64,000 nucleotides of DNA, from positions 2,604,001 to 2,668,000 of the forward strand of contig JAVHKY010000037.1 in NCBI GenBank assembly GCA_035079385.1, read 5' to 3'. This document shows positions 1 to 12,747 of this stretch, piece after piece (the first letter of the stretch is position 1; every line of letters begins with the position of its first letter). The notes beneath the pieces are model-generated. The model did no database searches. It saw only the letters and a program-made list of their open reading frames with translations, and was not told where the DNA came from. Origin of the DNA: Aspidiotus rigidus (lineage: Eukaryota > Arthropoda > Insecta > Hemiptera > Diaspididae). A program made the position numbers and the translations under genes.

Positions 1-124
1 AAAGTAGAATTGACGTATATTCATATCAACGACCTGCGAAAAAGATATCCTTCACATATGGAAAAAATAACCTTTTTTGCTGATTGTTGATATGGATATA
101 CGTCAATTCTACTTTGTACGACAG
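1..124. mobile_element. Hairpin MITE, copy 1 (left tip cut by window edge)
   Basis: This is a near-perfect inverted repeat. The first ~40 bases pair with the reverse complement of about 85-124, leaving a short loop. The right tip reads CTGTCGTACAAAGTAGAATT on the reverse strand. The same terminus occurs at 8158-8298 and 42995-43127, so this is a family. No coding capacity is visible. The left tip lies outside the window, so any target duplication cannot be read. Confidence 0.8.
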
Positions 125-3100
125 AGCACTGTTGTATTCAAAACAGAAGTGTTTAACGTGTTCGGCCCTCAGTTAGGCCTATAACTTATTTATACGGTAC
201 TTATTTATTTCAAAGAGGTTCTCTAATATTTCAGAAACAAAGAGATATCCAGCATAAACTTCTCTAATCTCTATTCCTTCCGAGCTTTTGTCATAACAAT
301 TAATTGGACAACTGATTAATGAATTAACAAGGTCCTTCAGCCTCATGTAAAACATACCTTTCTACAGATCGTGTCTGTATGATACGGTAGGATTATGCTG
401 TTATCAATAAATAATTGAGGTCTGTAAAAAGTACACGGTCCTTTTCTTACTATCCAAGTTTCTAACTTATAGAAGTCGGAATTATTGTTTAGCGTTATTT
501 TGAAGTTGACACCGAGGTGTTTATCTATCAGTTCGAATGTGTCCAAAGAGCTCTCAAACTTATACATATATCTACTCAAGTTTTCCAGAAAGGTCTGAAG
601 AAAATTAGGTTTGCAATAACTTTAAAAACGAGTTATAGGCAAGATTATTCAAAATTAGGTATGGGCCTAATTCTATTTGAGCTCACACTCGATTGAAGAA
701 ATACTTGTCATCAGATAAGTTTAGAGATTTATGTGAAACTGTTTATTTCTGATATTGTGATTATGATTCCTATTACGCAACAAAAGTACTTGGTACCTAA
801 TACGAATAGGCCTAATTGTAGATTTCAAATTGTATGCACCCTACATAACTCTTACTTTTATTAAAAGAAGAAGGGGAGGATTATGAAAGAACTAAAAATA
901 CGCCAACCCACCGGTGGAGTTTGAAACTGGATCTCTATGAAGTGGTCGGGCGGTCGGTCGCCAAAATCATATGTGTTAGGTTTGTGCGTACCTATCAAGT
1001 GCTTTCAGCATAAAAATATAATCTTTCCCTTATTCTATATTGTACCTATTATTGTGAACACGCCCGCTCTCTCAACACGATCGAAAAAACAGATTTTTTG
1101 AACTCTACTTCCCTGTGGATAGAAAAAATATATCTTCGTTTAGCGATTCTTCTGTCAACGAACTTGAACATAATTTTTTGTGAATGTGAGGGAGGATAGT
1201 AATAAAACAAAAATTTCGTTGACGCTTATATGTTTACCACCCGTGCTATTTGTCTAATCTGACGCCATTGATGTGTTGACTTCAGGTTTCAAAACTCGAA
1301 AGAGATTTATACATCTTACTTACAAACTTTTTATAGCTTCATACCTAATTGTTGTTCAAGACAGAAAATATTTTTAGTAGGTATCATCAGGTAGCACCTC
1401 CATGGTTGATAAGCGTTTTCTTAACGCTCGGGTTGTTACTAAATGAATTTGTCGTCCTTCTTTTTGGTGGTTTCCGTAAAATGACTCCGCGACTCATATG
1501 GAAATACTAGAGTATTTTGTATTTTCTTGTTCTTGCACGAGTTGTCTTGTTTAAAATACACACAACACAGAAGTGATTTATTTAGTTGCACTTCTTTCAA
1601 AGATTTCGTAAATCTGTTTATTGTGTAGGTAACCTAATACTTAGTAGACAAGAAAACAATGCAAGCTGAATGGTTTTTTCTCTCTTTTTTCGAACGTAGA
1701 ATTTTCAAGTATACATCTCTTCGTTTTTTGTTTTTTTTCTCTACAGAATGTTTCTAGATGTATCTTTTGTTTCATAAATTTTGCGTCATCTATTTTCTTT
1801 CTTTCTTTTATTAGTATTATTCTTTTCTCCTATAATTATGCTTCGCTAATTTCTTTTTCCCTATGTAAATTATAAATTTTTACGAAAAATTACAAACGTC
1901 GTGCCCTACTATTCTGGTATTTCTCCTAAATTATTCTCTTTTACACGTAAGCAGCCAAATAGTGAGCAACATTTGCATTTCTCTTTTTCTTTCTCGTTCC
2001 TAAGTTTATTTGTATCGTAGGACCAAGTATGATTCCCCTTTTCACGTAGGTACTTGTATATAATAAATATTCAAGATTCTAAATGATGTGTGCACTACCG
2101 TTCCCTTGACTGAAATCCGAAAAATCTTGAGCCGCGCCCGCTCCTCATTATGAAATTATCGACAAAATATCATTTTCCCAAGCTGAAAAGTTGTTTCCTT
2201 CATCTCATATTATTCTTGTAGGTAATTTTATCTAACCATATACTAGAAAGACAAGAAAGACATACTCCTCCTAAAACAAAAACCAAGACTAGGACAACCA
2301 GCCGAAGTACAGCAGGGAAACCCGTCCAGTATAGGTCATCTTGACAAGTCTCTGCGGGCGACCCTTGAGTACGGAAGCACATAGATAAAAATATCACTTA
2401 AGATGAGAAAACCCTTTGCAGAGAGCGATCTCCCTGCAAGGGCTAGCTTCTAAAAATGTCTTATCGCGTAATAAACCCGCCTCAGAGAAAACGTCCTCAC
2501 TGGGGAACCCCCCCCCCCCGCCCAAAAAAAAAAAAAAAGTAGACCTATCTAGCACTTACTAGTACGGTATAGATGATCAAATTAACATTCGATTTATTTA
2601 TCATGACATTTAAAATACGATACCGCAGTCTCCAGTTCTTAAAATTTCACTTTTGGATTGAGATTACTTTGAAGAAACATTCCGACAAAGTTCAACTTCA
2701 ACTTCTTTATACCTATTCTATACTAAAGTAACTTACAGATGTATTTATAAAATGCTCCTGTACGTTAAACCGATTTATCTCACTGATAATGGTAATGGCT
2801 CTTGAGAAAGTTTCATCTTTACAACGTTTTGGGGAGCCTGCAATAATCAGATTTCAATTTTATTATTGGAGGTAAAGGAATAAATTTTTGTATTTCTTTC
2901 ACTACCTATGAAAATTGGGAAAACTACATTAAGGCCGCACTCAACCAACGTTCGTTTGCTCGAGTCTTATAAGTGGAAGATGGTCATTCCAGTTACAGAA
3001 GTCAAGACTCGAGACATTTCTCACTTTCTCTCAGAAGTAAAGTTGAACGTCGAAGTTGGTTCTCGATCAACCATGAATACCATTTAGGCCTATCTTATTA

Positions 3101-3992
3101 TATTTGTGAGTGCTTCGATGGAGACCACCGCTCTTCGGTTTTCATGCGTGAGAATGAATGTAGATAGTGTGGGGAACAGGTACAAATCTCGAGTCAGATT
3201 TCCTCAAGTTTCCAACCATATCGCATCAGGGGTCAGATTTGATAATTTTGCTATCAAATGCGATGCGATGCATATGTAGTAAGAATTGTGTGAGTATTAT
3301 TGGTTCATTCTACTGGTATGCTCAGAATTTGATCACAAAAAATTAGGAAACAACGAGGAAGAAATTCTTACTTCTACAATCTGTCACCCATAGGAGTAGG
3401 GCGGTTTTGAATAAATCAAGGCGAAAATCAACGTGATGGTTCTCGATTTCTAGAATTGAATTGAGGTGAATAGACTGAACATTGTGGTTAAGAATAATTG
3501 TTCGAAGAAAACGTAAAAAACGGATTAGGATTTTGAGGAAAGAGAACTACTTCACCGATAGCCTATGTTTTGCGTAAAACCCCGAATTATGAAGAGAGTG
3601 GAGTCGCCCGTAGTCGCGGTATTTATCGAGATTTTGAGTTTCATAAAACTGGCCGCTTATAAGAAGATTCCTATGTTGCAAGTGAAATAACATGATGTTA
3701 CTAATTTCACTTTTCTTCGCGATGTCACTTCCATCGGCTAGGTGTTGTGATAAGAGAGAACACTTTTACTTTAGCCCGTCAACACTGACACGCGTTCGTC
3801 ACAGGCAGAGAGACTCGTGAAAAGAAAATTTAAATTGGTACCTATACTAAGTACATCATTCATGCTCCATTTCTCCATGGCGACGATGACTCCAACCTAC
3901 GTGTTATTTATATACCTACCTTGCATATTCGCCATAGCCACAGTACAGTATAACGGTTCGCCGTGCTCTCTTACAGGTTCTCTCACGCGCGC

Positions 3993-4031
<39 letters not shown>

Positions 4032-4424
4032 TTCTTTCGTTTTGCCCGTATCAAACTGCCGAGAGTTGAGTTACCTCATTGTTAATTAATTTTATAAAAT
4101 ATCAGTAATTGTACCGCTTCTGTATGTTGCACTAACCGGTTGACGGAATGTGTTGTAAAACATCGGAAAAGAAAATTCTTTCTCCATGCAATGAATCATA
4201 ATTATGCGTGATGTATATAACCTTTAGTTGTGATGTGGAAGAATCTAGCTTCAAATGCATCCGCGAACTATGGCTGCGCACGTCACGATTCTAATGACGA
4301 TATTACGTCGGCTGACACAATTTGAACACTATACATTTATTTTCCTTTTTAAGTAGAGATTTTCGAAATTTTACGTAGTCCACGACTTACTGATTGCAAT
4401 GTTGTCCATTTTCTTTGCTTACAG
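125..4424. other. Gene-poor AT-rich stretch, no supported gene
   Basis: No exon with a recognisable protein signature was found on either strand, and the open frames here are under 95 codons. Low-complexity tracts are present: a C-run followed by an A-run near 2508-2538, and a (CT)n microsatellite at 3994-4029. The stretch could hold introns of the gene that may end at 4425-4609. Confidence 0.6.
3994..4029. repeat. (CT)n microsatellite
   Basis: About 17 uninterrupted CT dinucleotides, preceded by a short CG-rich alternating tract. Nothing in the context indicates a function. Confidence 0.95.
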
Positions 4425-4609
4425 ATCACGAATACGAGTGTACAGCACGAATAATGAAGAGAGATTTCGCTCGAACGAATTCTACTGAAGACAAGTCACA
4501 AAATGGCACAACGGCGCCACAGTTATTCTTAATATCGTTCTTTTACAGGTTTTTTATATTTTTATATCGGAAAAATAATATGATACTAGATATTTTTAGC
4601 ACGTTTTAA
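4425..4609 (+). CDS. Possible terminal exon of an unrecognised (perhaps Ig-domain) gene
   Basis: A pyrimidine-rich acceptor ending CTTACAG precedes a 61-codon open frame that ends in TAA. AT-rich sequence follows, with an AATAAA at 4778-4783, so this looks like a last exon plus 3'UTR. The frame begins HEYECTAR-like. The Y-x-C pattern resembles the last strand of an immunoglobulin C2 domain. It ends in a hydrophobic stretch (LFLISFFYRFFIFLY), as in GPI-anchored or membrane proteins. No upstream exon could be joined with confidence, so the identity is speculative and a chance open frame is possible. Confidence 0.25.
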
Positions 4610-7600
4610 TGAATACAGTCATTTATATAATGTAATTAATTTAATTTATTGTATTTCCCTTTTTCCTTTCTCTCTTTTCTTCATATACAAACGCCTGTAT
4701 CCTTCTTCTATTCCTTTTTATACGAATTTTTTTATCGTTAAGCGTGAATAATTAATTTAACGATGGAGTAGTTCAAAAATAAAATAAAGAACTGATGTAC
4801 AAAACTCGCTATAGAAAATTACTGAAATTGAAATTGATATTTGTATTAGTTTATTTTAATCGATTTTTATGCGTGTTTCCGAAACGAATTATTGTTTAAG
4901 TGGTGCCATTGTCATCTGATATAACTCGATTTTCTCTTCTTGTCTTTTCTTCGTCTTTTTTTTTTTTTTTTTTTTTTTCATTAAATTATTATCATTATTA
5001 TTATTAATATAATTAATATTTTATTATTATTATCATTATTTATTATTCAATTTGTTACATTGGAAATTTATTGTTTTAATTATTTCCAAAGATGATGTGT
5101 GTTACTCAAAAATTAGTTTTCAAAAGGAAAAAAAAAAAAAAAAAAATTCATATGGTAGTATATTGTTAGTAATTTACTTTAGTCATTGAAAAAGTAGGTC
5201 AGTTCGGATAATGGTTGCACAAGTCGACAATATTTAATATCTATGTTCTATACGTACTTCAAAAAATAATTGTTGTATCCTAATTTGCTCAATACATCAC
5301 TGGAGAAACGAATGAAAATGCATCACAGGAGAACGAATACATGGATTTAGATAGTTTCGATGTAGTAATGGTATTTTAAGTGGTTTACACGGAAATTTCT
5401 TCTAATCATTCTGCTAGTTTTAATGATATAGTAAATAATACTTTCAGTAAATATATTTAAAAATAATTTAAGCTCTTTACGTGTTACAACGAATATGCAT
5501 TTTTTATTGTTAGCTTTAATAAATAGATATTTATTTCGTACGTAATTAAATGAAAAATCGAGCGAAAAAAAAAAATGAAAGGCAACAAGGAAAATTTGTA
5601 ATAGATATAATAGTATACTTCATATAAAACGGCAGATGAATTATTCACGATTAATCTAATAAGTTTTTATACTGATTTATTCTATTACTTATTTATTATC
5701 TATTCCATAGTCTTCCATTTCCCTCCTTCTTTTTTCTTCGTTATCTTTAAGACAGTCTCGTGTAAATACTGTATATTAGTGAGCATTTTCATGTAGGTGC
5801 AAAGACTTATTTATACGGAAAGAAATACACGTGTTAAATCGTAAACGTATTTATATCTTGTTGATTGAGTACAATCGTTTCTGAAATGACATTTCTTTTG
5901 CCCACAATATCAAAACTTTAAGCCAGCAAATTTGACGCACCCGGTACCTACCTACAATGTTACCTATAAATCTTGAGTACAGAATTCTGAAATTTTCAAC
6001 ATATACGAATTTTGTTCTGGACACGATACTTTTAAAAAACTGATAGAGAGGTTTTTCATGTACGTGTCACCCCTGATTTATTTATTCATTAAATGCTAGA
6101 AATGAGCGTAAAATTAGGAAGATTTATGAAATTCTAGGCAAATCTACTGAATCTAATAATGCAAAATTCTTCTCAAGTATTGATTTCAATAATCTTACAT
6201 TTTTGTTAGTTGGAGTAAAATGCTTGAACTGAAATACCGATAATTTCTTCTTTCAGTGTTTCGACACAATGATCTTCAAATGGTGTATACCGGTACTTGA
6301 AGCTTTCCAAAGACTGTGGAAACGATTGAATTTCATCACCCACGCATGAAGACATGAAATTGTATACGACCTTGAAAATCATCTAACTTGGGAATAAAAA
6401 TTTCAAACTATTCTACTAATGAGAAAAAACCTCTAATTTAGTAACTCCATTATTCACATTTGGTCAATAGGTTGTGAATTGGGTAAAATTCTTGCTAATT
6501 TCACGTAGGTATTATGCGATTACACGAATTGTACACTACGTAAAATATGAAATTAAGACATTTCGACAATAGGTTGACAAAAAATAAAGAAAAATCATAT
6601 CGTCTTTTTCTCGTTCATCTGTGGTACTATTTGACTCACTATCGTAAAATTAAAGTTCGAGTACACAAACTTAACAGTACGAATTTTACTTGATTTCCTA
6701 TAATAATATTTTTGAAATTATATTTTATCGATTTATTTCAACTTCTTGTGTCTACGCAAAAGAATGAAGAAAAAAAAAAAAAAAAAAAAAAAACTTGAAT
6801 CGAATAAAAATCGAGCATTTCATCGCCAATTCCAATGCTGGATGTGGAAGGCGTTTTGGATTTCGTCCTCCAGAAATTCCCAGAATGAAGTGTTGATAGG
6901 AAAATTCAACGACGAGTTGAAAAATTCCAACTGTCAATGGAAGATCTACTATTTGGACTCCTTTTCAAGATTTATGTCAATTTCCTGTCTTTTATTTTAT
7001 ATATTTACCAAATTTTATTGGTTTTAATGTCAAAAATGATATACTTGCATGTATAAAAAAAAATCCGAGCTCTAAACGACAATACAATACGAATACTTTT
7101 TACCTGCTATATACTGTATATTTTGAAAATTTGCATATTAGACAAAAAAGATTTAAACAAGAATAAACGAAAAAATAAATCAAATTATAACAATCAAAAA
7201 TAACAGTTTTTTTATGAAATCGATAGAAATATTCAATACCTTCTCACTTTAAAGTTTCGTGACTTATCTCAGTATAATTCCATCGAGGTTCTCATCTCTT
7301 TCTCAATATTTAGTTGGGTATTTGAAAGTCGGCTCGAGTGAATTCCACCCAACTGTAAATACTAATTACACTTGCAGTCTGTAACGAATATTTTTACATA
7401 TCTTTGATCAATTAGTTCATTGTAATCCACTATTATTTTTTTAACAATTAATGAATATCGAGCCTCGATGATCCATTGTATAGAATGTACATTTTTTGAG
7501 AATTTACATTCCTGGTTCGAACTTTACGAGGAGCCAATCTACTGTAATTTTAAACTCTGGAATTCGTAAGTATCATTTTCTTCAAAAACCGCACTCGATG

Positions 7601-8157
7601 TTCATTTTGTCACGTTGCTACCATGATTAGTTCGGATCTTGATACAATTATTTTATACAAAAAAAAAAAAAATAATACTAAACACCTACTCAACACGAGT
7701 GAGTAAAATACTTCATTACAATATCAAGAACGGTGGGATTATAAGGGAAGCAAAGAACCATAGATAGAAACGTATACATACACCGCGATTCAAAAGAAAT
7801 AAAGCATACGGTAGTGAGTAAACTTATGAAGCAAGTGGATATATTATGTTGTACACTCACCCACAGAAAAATGAAGATCCGCGGAAATGTTATGGAGCAA
7901 TGTGGAAACAAAAGTAGTCAGAAATTCTGTATTTAAATTTAATCATTCCAAGAATAGGTACTTCATTCGGCTTTTAAGAAAAATATGATTTTTCACCTTA
8001 TCACATTCATTATCAAAGCCATATTTTATTCAAGTTTCAACAGGTCAACAGGTGGTGATTCAACCGAACCGAAGAATCTAAATACGTTGAGTCGTTCTTC
8101 GTTCAGTAAAACAACTTACATGGCCGCCAGTCTGGACCCTGAACACCTGCCTTATCT
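4610..8157. other. AT-rich intergenic or 3'UTR sequence
   Basis: Very AT-rich, with a poly(T) run near 4959-4978, poly(A) runs near 5130-5146 and 6769-6792, and ATT/TTA trinucleotide stretches around 4985-5045. No supported coding exon, RNA gene or inverted repeat was seen. The first several hundred bases could be the 3'UTR of the candidate exon before it. Confidence 0.55.
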
Positions 8158-8298
8158 CTGCCATACAAAATAGAATGGACGTATCTACACATTGACGATC
8201 AGCAAAAAAGGGTATTGTTCCTAATGTTGAAGCCTTGAAGGATCTCTTTTCTGCAGATTGTGAGTATGCAGATACGTCCATTCTACTTTGTACGACAG
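8158..8298. mobile_element. Hairpin MITE, copy 2
   Basis: A 141-bp element with arms of about 45 bp and a short loop. Both tips carry the family terminus (CTGCCATACAAAATAGAATG on the left; the reverse complement of the right tip begins CTGTCGTACAAAGTAGAATG). Both arms read GAATGGACG where copies 1 and 3 read GAATTGACG, so the change is shared by the two arms of this copy. No target-site duplication is obvious. Confidence 0.85.
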
Positions 8299-8320
8299 AT
8301 CTGCCTGTTAGTCAAGTCAA

Positions 8321-8403
8321 GCTGTTATACTCGGTTCACGTTAATTAAGAAAGGATAGAGGTATGAACTTCTATCCTTTCTCAACGTGAACAGAGTATAG
8401 CGT
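8321..8403. repeat. Small hairpin abutting MITE copy 2
   Basis: The left arm at 8321-8359 and right arm at 8370-8403 pair, sharing GTTCACGTT and GAAAGGATAGA segments around a loop of about ten bases. It is followed at once by CTGCCGTACAAA, an isolated copy of the hairpin-MITE tip, so this may be the interior of another degraded family member. Confidence 0.75.
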
Positions 8404-8448
8404 TACTGCCGTACAAAAATTATAATAATGAAAAAAAAATTACATCCC

Positions 8449-8540
8449 ATATTATCACGAATCACTAGGTATTCGCAGAAATAGGCGTTCTGCTTATGAA
8501 AGAGAAATATCTTTCTCCGAATAAAGATTCGTGATATAGG
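8449..8540. repeat. Small inverted repeat
   Basis: ATATTATCACGAATC on the left pairs with GATTCGTGATATA on the right, with partial pairing further in. It is part of the local hairpin cluster. No coding content. Confidence 0.65.
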
Positions 8541-8602
8541 TACTTGAATCATTTTTTGTATGACATGACACTGGACGATCACGAAATCCGTCAATTTTCT
8601 CA

Positions 8603-8780
8603 TCATTTTTTTTTTCGAATCGAGTTTTATCAATATTTTATTAATGATGAAACATCAAAATTGAAGACCTTTCTGTCAAAAGGGCAGGGCGTCCGTCCCA
8701 TAAAAAATACATTGAGCGGACGCCCTTCTGACAGAAAGATCCTCAATTTTGAACATAAACTCGATTTGAAAAAAAAAATG
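8603..8780. mobile_element. Hairpin MITE-like element with GGGCGTCCG core
   Basis: Outer arms pair across AAATCGAGTTT-type sequence. The inner arms pair through ATTGAAGACCTTTCTGTCA and its complement, down to a GC-rich core at 8681-8732 (GGGCGTCCGTCCC ... GAGCGGACGCCC). The core recurs at 32664-32713, so at least the core is dispersed. Confidence 0.75.
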
Positions 8781-9164
8781 AAACAAATTAACGAATATTT
8801 TAATCGTCTAGAGCGGCCTTATTGATTGTTTGTTGCTGACACTTGACAGAAAACAAAGGTCGCTAACTCGCTCTTCGCTAGTGTGATGAATGCAGGACCA
8901 GAAATAAGACAAACAAACTGCCCTAAATATTTTACATAAAATGATGTACATACACTAAACTTCTATTTATTTTCAACTTACACTGGCTTACAACAAGATG
9001 CGGAAGACTCATCTCGTAAGAAAATAAAATATTAAAATAGAAGGAAGATAGGTAGGTACCTAGGGAGAAGCCAGAAAACGACTTAGCGACCGCTTTAACT
9101 ATCCAACTGTGTAGAAATAAAATAATATATAAAATAAGGAAAGTATTGACTTATATTTTTGAGT

Positions 9165-9344
9165 AAAAGTTTTTATTTTTGGCTCTGCCCGCACACAATT
9201 AATACATATTATGATTTTAAACGGTTCGGCCGTCCCGCAGCCTTCATCAGGGGGTTTCTGATGAAGACTGCGGGACGGCCGAAACGTTAAAAATCATAAT
9301 ATGTATTAATTGTTTGCGGGCAGAGCCAAAAATAAAAAACTTTT
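9165..9344. mobile_element. 180-bp near-perfect hairpin element
   Basis: Arms of about 85 bp are almost identical around a seven-base loop (GGGGTTT). The apical GC-rich part is CGGCCGTCCCGCAG paired with CTGCGGGACGGCCG. The base is AAAAGTTTTTATTTTTGGC. Such near-identity implies recent origin or strong arm-to-arm homogenisation. No open reading frame is present. An inverted duplication of part of a larger transposon is an alternative. Confidence 0.85.
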
Positions 9345-9656
9345 AATCATGATTTTTCCTTGCATGAAAAAAGTGATTTGGACTTCTATTTTTGAGGAAA
9401 TAAATAGTCAGTAACTGAAAAGTATCCCGCCGGAAAATGTGTCTTTTGGAGCACATGTAAGCTCAGACAGCTATGTTTTTTCTTCATCGTTTTGATCTTT
9501 GATCTCAATGATCAAAGAATTATTTGAAAATGTAGCTTGATTCTTTCACTACAATCGAATCGAATATAGTTTTTCAGCTATTGACATTTACAACAGTATA
9601 AATAAAGACGAAAAAATTTAATAAAATAAACAATGATTAAACATCAGCATTCAACA

Positions 9657-10180
9657 TAATTTTATTTATTTATTTATTATTTATTTTGCTTATTTGGGAG
9701 GGTGCCGCAAACAGACGTGTTGTCCAATTACTCACGGCACCCTATTTAAAAAAAAAAAAAAATACATGAAACATGAAACAATAATAATTAACAAAAGAGA
9801 AAAAAAAAACTATGACAATGACAATGACAATAAATTTAAGAACAATGTTCAAAAAAAACTGCCCTACCCTAGCACACTCTGAGACCCTCTCTTCAGTTCC
9901 ACCCGTCCCAAAAAATGTCAGGTTGGGGTTCTTATCACTCAGAGAGTTCCAAATACTTATTGCTCTATTAAGCACACTGTATTCCAGAGCATTCGTTCGC
10001 ACATTCATTGGACAAAAGACGAGTCGCGAGCGATCGGCTGAAAGCCTTAAGCTAAAGTTTGAGTCAAGGACAATTGGTGTGATATCCCTGATGATGTCCA
10101 ATTTTGATTTGAGCAAGTTCGTGGTCTCATGAATTCGGCGATTATGTACACAAATTCTATCAAAATATCAGCATTATGAT
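9657..10180 (-). mobile_element. 3' end of a non-LTR retrotransposon (CR1/Jockey-like ORF2 tail)
   Basis: On the minus strand, the frame running from about 10180 to 9780 contains RICVHNRRIHETTNLLK and later VLNRAISIWNSLSD. These resemble the extreme C-terminus of LINE ORF2 proteins, where R(T/R)N...WNSLP-type sequence precedes the stop. A hairpin (GGGTGCCG ... CGGCACCC) and an (AAAT)n tail near 9657-9690 follow, as at LINE 3' ends. The upstream part is missing, so this is a 5'-truncated copy. Confidence 0.6.
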
Positions 10181-10279
10181 TCTGCTCCTCGCTCCGATAC
10201 GTTGTTATTTACAGTTGACAATATTGGTAAAAGAAATGCGGTAGAATAAACCCGAAAAAAGATACGGAAGAGGAAGGGG

Positions 10280-10430
10280 GTGGATGTGACCGATTCTTAG
10301 GCGGTAGAGGACGGATTCTTCATAACGTTTAATTTGGAAGAAGCCCAGGAGACCGGTTTCTCTAATTGTTCCAAGTTTGTTTTTGAAGACTGCGTCGAAT
10401 TCCAGAATTCATATTAAGTTGGATGTGCGA
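10280..10430 (-). pseudogene. Second LINE ORF2 C-terminal fragment
   Basis: The minus-strand translation contains YEESVLYRLRIGHIHPLPL. This resembles the VLxRLRIGHTxLTHxYLL segment that follows the RNase H domain in I/R1/Jockey-type LINEs. Flanking stops show it is decayed. It lies directly upstream of the LINE 3' end at 9.66-10.18 kb and may be part of the same broken insertion or a separate one. Confidence 0.45.
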
Positions 10431-12588
10431 GGATGAGTGAACGGTAATAATTTTCAAGATTATAGGCGGAAGGAGGTACAGGGTCAGAAATTAAATGAAG
10501 AGAATGGAATCCTTGGCGAAGGAAAAGTAAGAGGGAATCAGTTGACAGTGGGAATTTTAGATAAGAGATGAGGAAAGTGAGACGAGAAAGATCAGAATAG
10601 ATAGCTTTCAGCTATAGGCCCTATAGGCGGTGGAAATAGAAGCAAAAAATCTCGAACGGTAACCGTGGTTATCGTAACTTGTATCAAATACCTATTCTTC
10701 GCCGTGGAAAGCATGTCAAAAAATGTCCTTTGTCTGCAACGCATGTCCTGGAAGGTGTGAAAAAATTGTTTAGTCTCTTTTGAGAAAAATTGCAACTTCT
10801 ATCCAATTGTTAACACGAAGTCAAGATGTGGTAAAAAGATGGCAAAATTTCAACATAGTGGATGACATCTTCCAACGCTCTTGCACAGCGGATTGCAACC
10901 AGTTTTCGGGCAAAAGTATTTTGAAAAAACTGTAATATGAAAAGAATAAATTTAAATCTCTTTATACGGTAAATAAGACTGAGTCGTCATGCGCCTCAAA
11001 ATCCGGATCTCTTGGTTTTTTTTTTTCTCATTGACTGTTACATGACGGAAATTTATCTTTTCATTTTCTTCAAAAGATCTGGAGCTTCTTTTCCGACCGA
11101 AGTGTAAAGCTCAAGAGATCTAGATTTTTTCTATGTCAACATCTGGAAACCAAGTGATCCGCATCTTTGCTCCACTCAGATCTGGAACCTGAGAGACTTG
11201 ATACAATATATCACCATTATTGAAGTATTGAACAGAAGAAACTTTTTCAAAGACTGAATAAAAATTTTTAAAATGCCATGCAAAAATAAAACTCACAAAG
11301 ACTGTATTCGAAAAATGCTGTGCAGAAATAAAATCATAGGCAACGCAGAATAATTATGTAATACGTGCAATATTAATCAAACTATATACTTACTCTTTTA
11401 TCAATATTGATGTTCAAAGACTATCTTGGTCACTCTTGACGAAGACTGTGCAAGAAATAAAATTTGCCAGGCGAAAATGAAATCTCAAGAAACAGAGAAT
11501 GTATAACAATATTTTTTTCGGTGAGAACTTTTTTTTTTTAGTTTTTTCGCTATGCATAGGGGCCCTCGCCATGCCACAGGTAAGATCCCCCCCAGAAAAT
11601 AAGAAAATCCATTTTTTTTTTTTTATTACTTCTTCCTATTTTGCGAATCTGCGAATCATAATAATAATTGTAGTTTCATGATCCGCATGGTCAAAAATAG
11701 ATGTACATAGCGTATTATCTTCCGTCCCTCTTTATTTTATACGCAAAAACGCTCAAACCTTCGAAGTTCATAAGTTTTATACTTACGTGTTTGCATCTGC
11801 GAACGTGGCTCTAACTCCGAGTCTACGAGATAGAAAGATGTACCAATTCGATCTACAAATAAAAACCTGTCGTTTCACCGTATCGGATAAAATCTGCAGG
11901 TGATATGAACCCAAAAGTTGTTGCTTTATTACAAACACTTTCGTATAGTATACATTTTTCACTCCTCTGTATAGCCATATTCTTTTAAAATTTATTTGAC
12001 ATCGAAACTCCAACACAAGCGCTTTTATTTATCTTTACAATCGTTCTTTTTTTTTTCTTTCTTTTTCTTTTCTTTCTTTCTTCGATCGTAAATTTTAAAC
12101 ACTCTTATTTTAAAGTCTTCGTTTCGAGAGAATAAACTGGACTGACATAAACGGCAGTAAATTAGAAATATTATGTGATGGCGAGTTTGACACACCAGCA
12201 GTAATATGAAACCAACTGTGCCTGTTGTAACACGCGCATGAGGATCAATTTTGTTGCGATGCGATAGTCAAAATAAGTAGGTAAGTTACTACAGAACCGA
12301 TGAGACTAACTTGAATACGTATTTTGTCAACTTCTCTATATGAAGCAGTTTTAAAGTAAAAAGTAAATGGGACCGCACTATTTGATCAGGAGGACGCACA
12401 GAAAAAAAAAAAAAGCTTTTCACAAAGTCGCAGTCATTTGAAATCTACGAATGTAAAACGTAATTACAACTTACCCGATAATTCTTAGCTAATAATTTCC
12501 TAGGCCTACATTTTGTAAGAATGGATTGGTTTGAAATAATCAAAGTCTCAATAATTTTCTAAGGTTTTAGCTTCAAAAGAATGATCAT
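10431..12588. other. No supported gene
   Basis: AT-rich sequence with no recognisable domain. A short plus-strand frame near 11499-11581 encodes a hydrophobic stretch that ends at a possible splice donor (CCACAG|GTAAGA), as in a signal-peptide exon. No partner exon was found. Confidence 0.5.
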
Positions 12589-12747
12589 ACATAGGCGGCA
12601 ACTTTGGGGGTGCTCCGGGGCTCAAGCACCTCTTGGAAAATCTCAGAGGGGGAAACACGTACGTGCGAGGCGCGAAATTTCTTGCCTCCCCCCCCTCTAA
12701 ATTTACTTCGAGCACCCATTGGGAAAATTGTGAGTTGCCGCCTATGT
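12589..12747. mobile_element. Short MITE with ACATAGGCGGCAACT termini
   Basis: The terminal inverted repeats begin ACATAGGCGGCAACT on both sides, then continue imperfectly (GGGGGTGCTC paired with GAGCACCC). Length 159 bp. The interior is purine-rich with a C-run. No transposase. The superfamily was not assigned, because no clear target-site duplication could be read. Confidence 0.7.

Noticed and set aside
7505..7530. TGGTTCGAACTT, reminiscent of a tRNA T-arm
   Set aside because: No matching acceptor, D-arm or anticodon stem could be placed around it.
8681..8732. GC-rich hairpin as a transcription terminator
   Set aside because: Rho-independent terminators do not apply in a eukaryotic genome, and the unit is dispersed like a mobile element.
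11499..11581. Signal-peptide-like exon ending in a good donor
   Set aside because: No downstream exon could be found, and poly(T) within the frame inflates its hydrophobicity.
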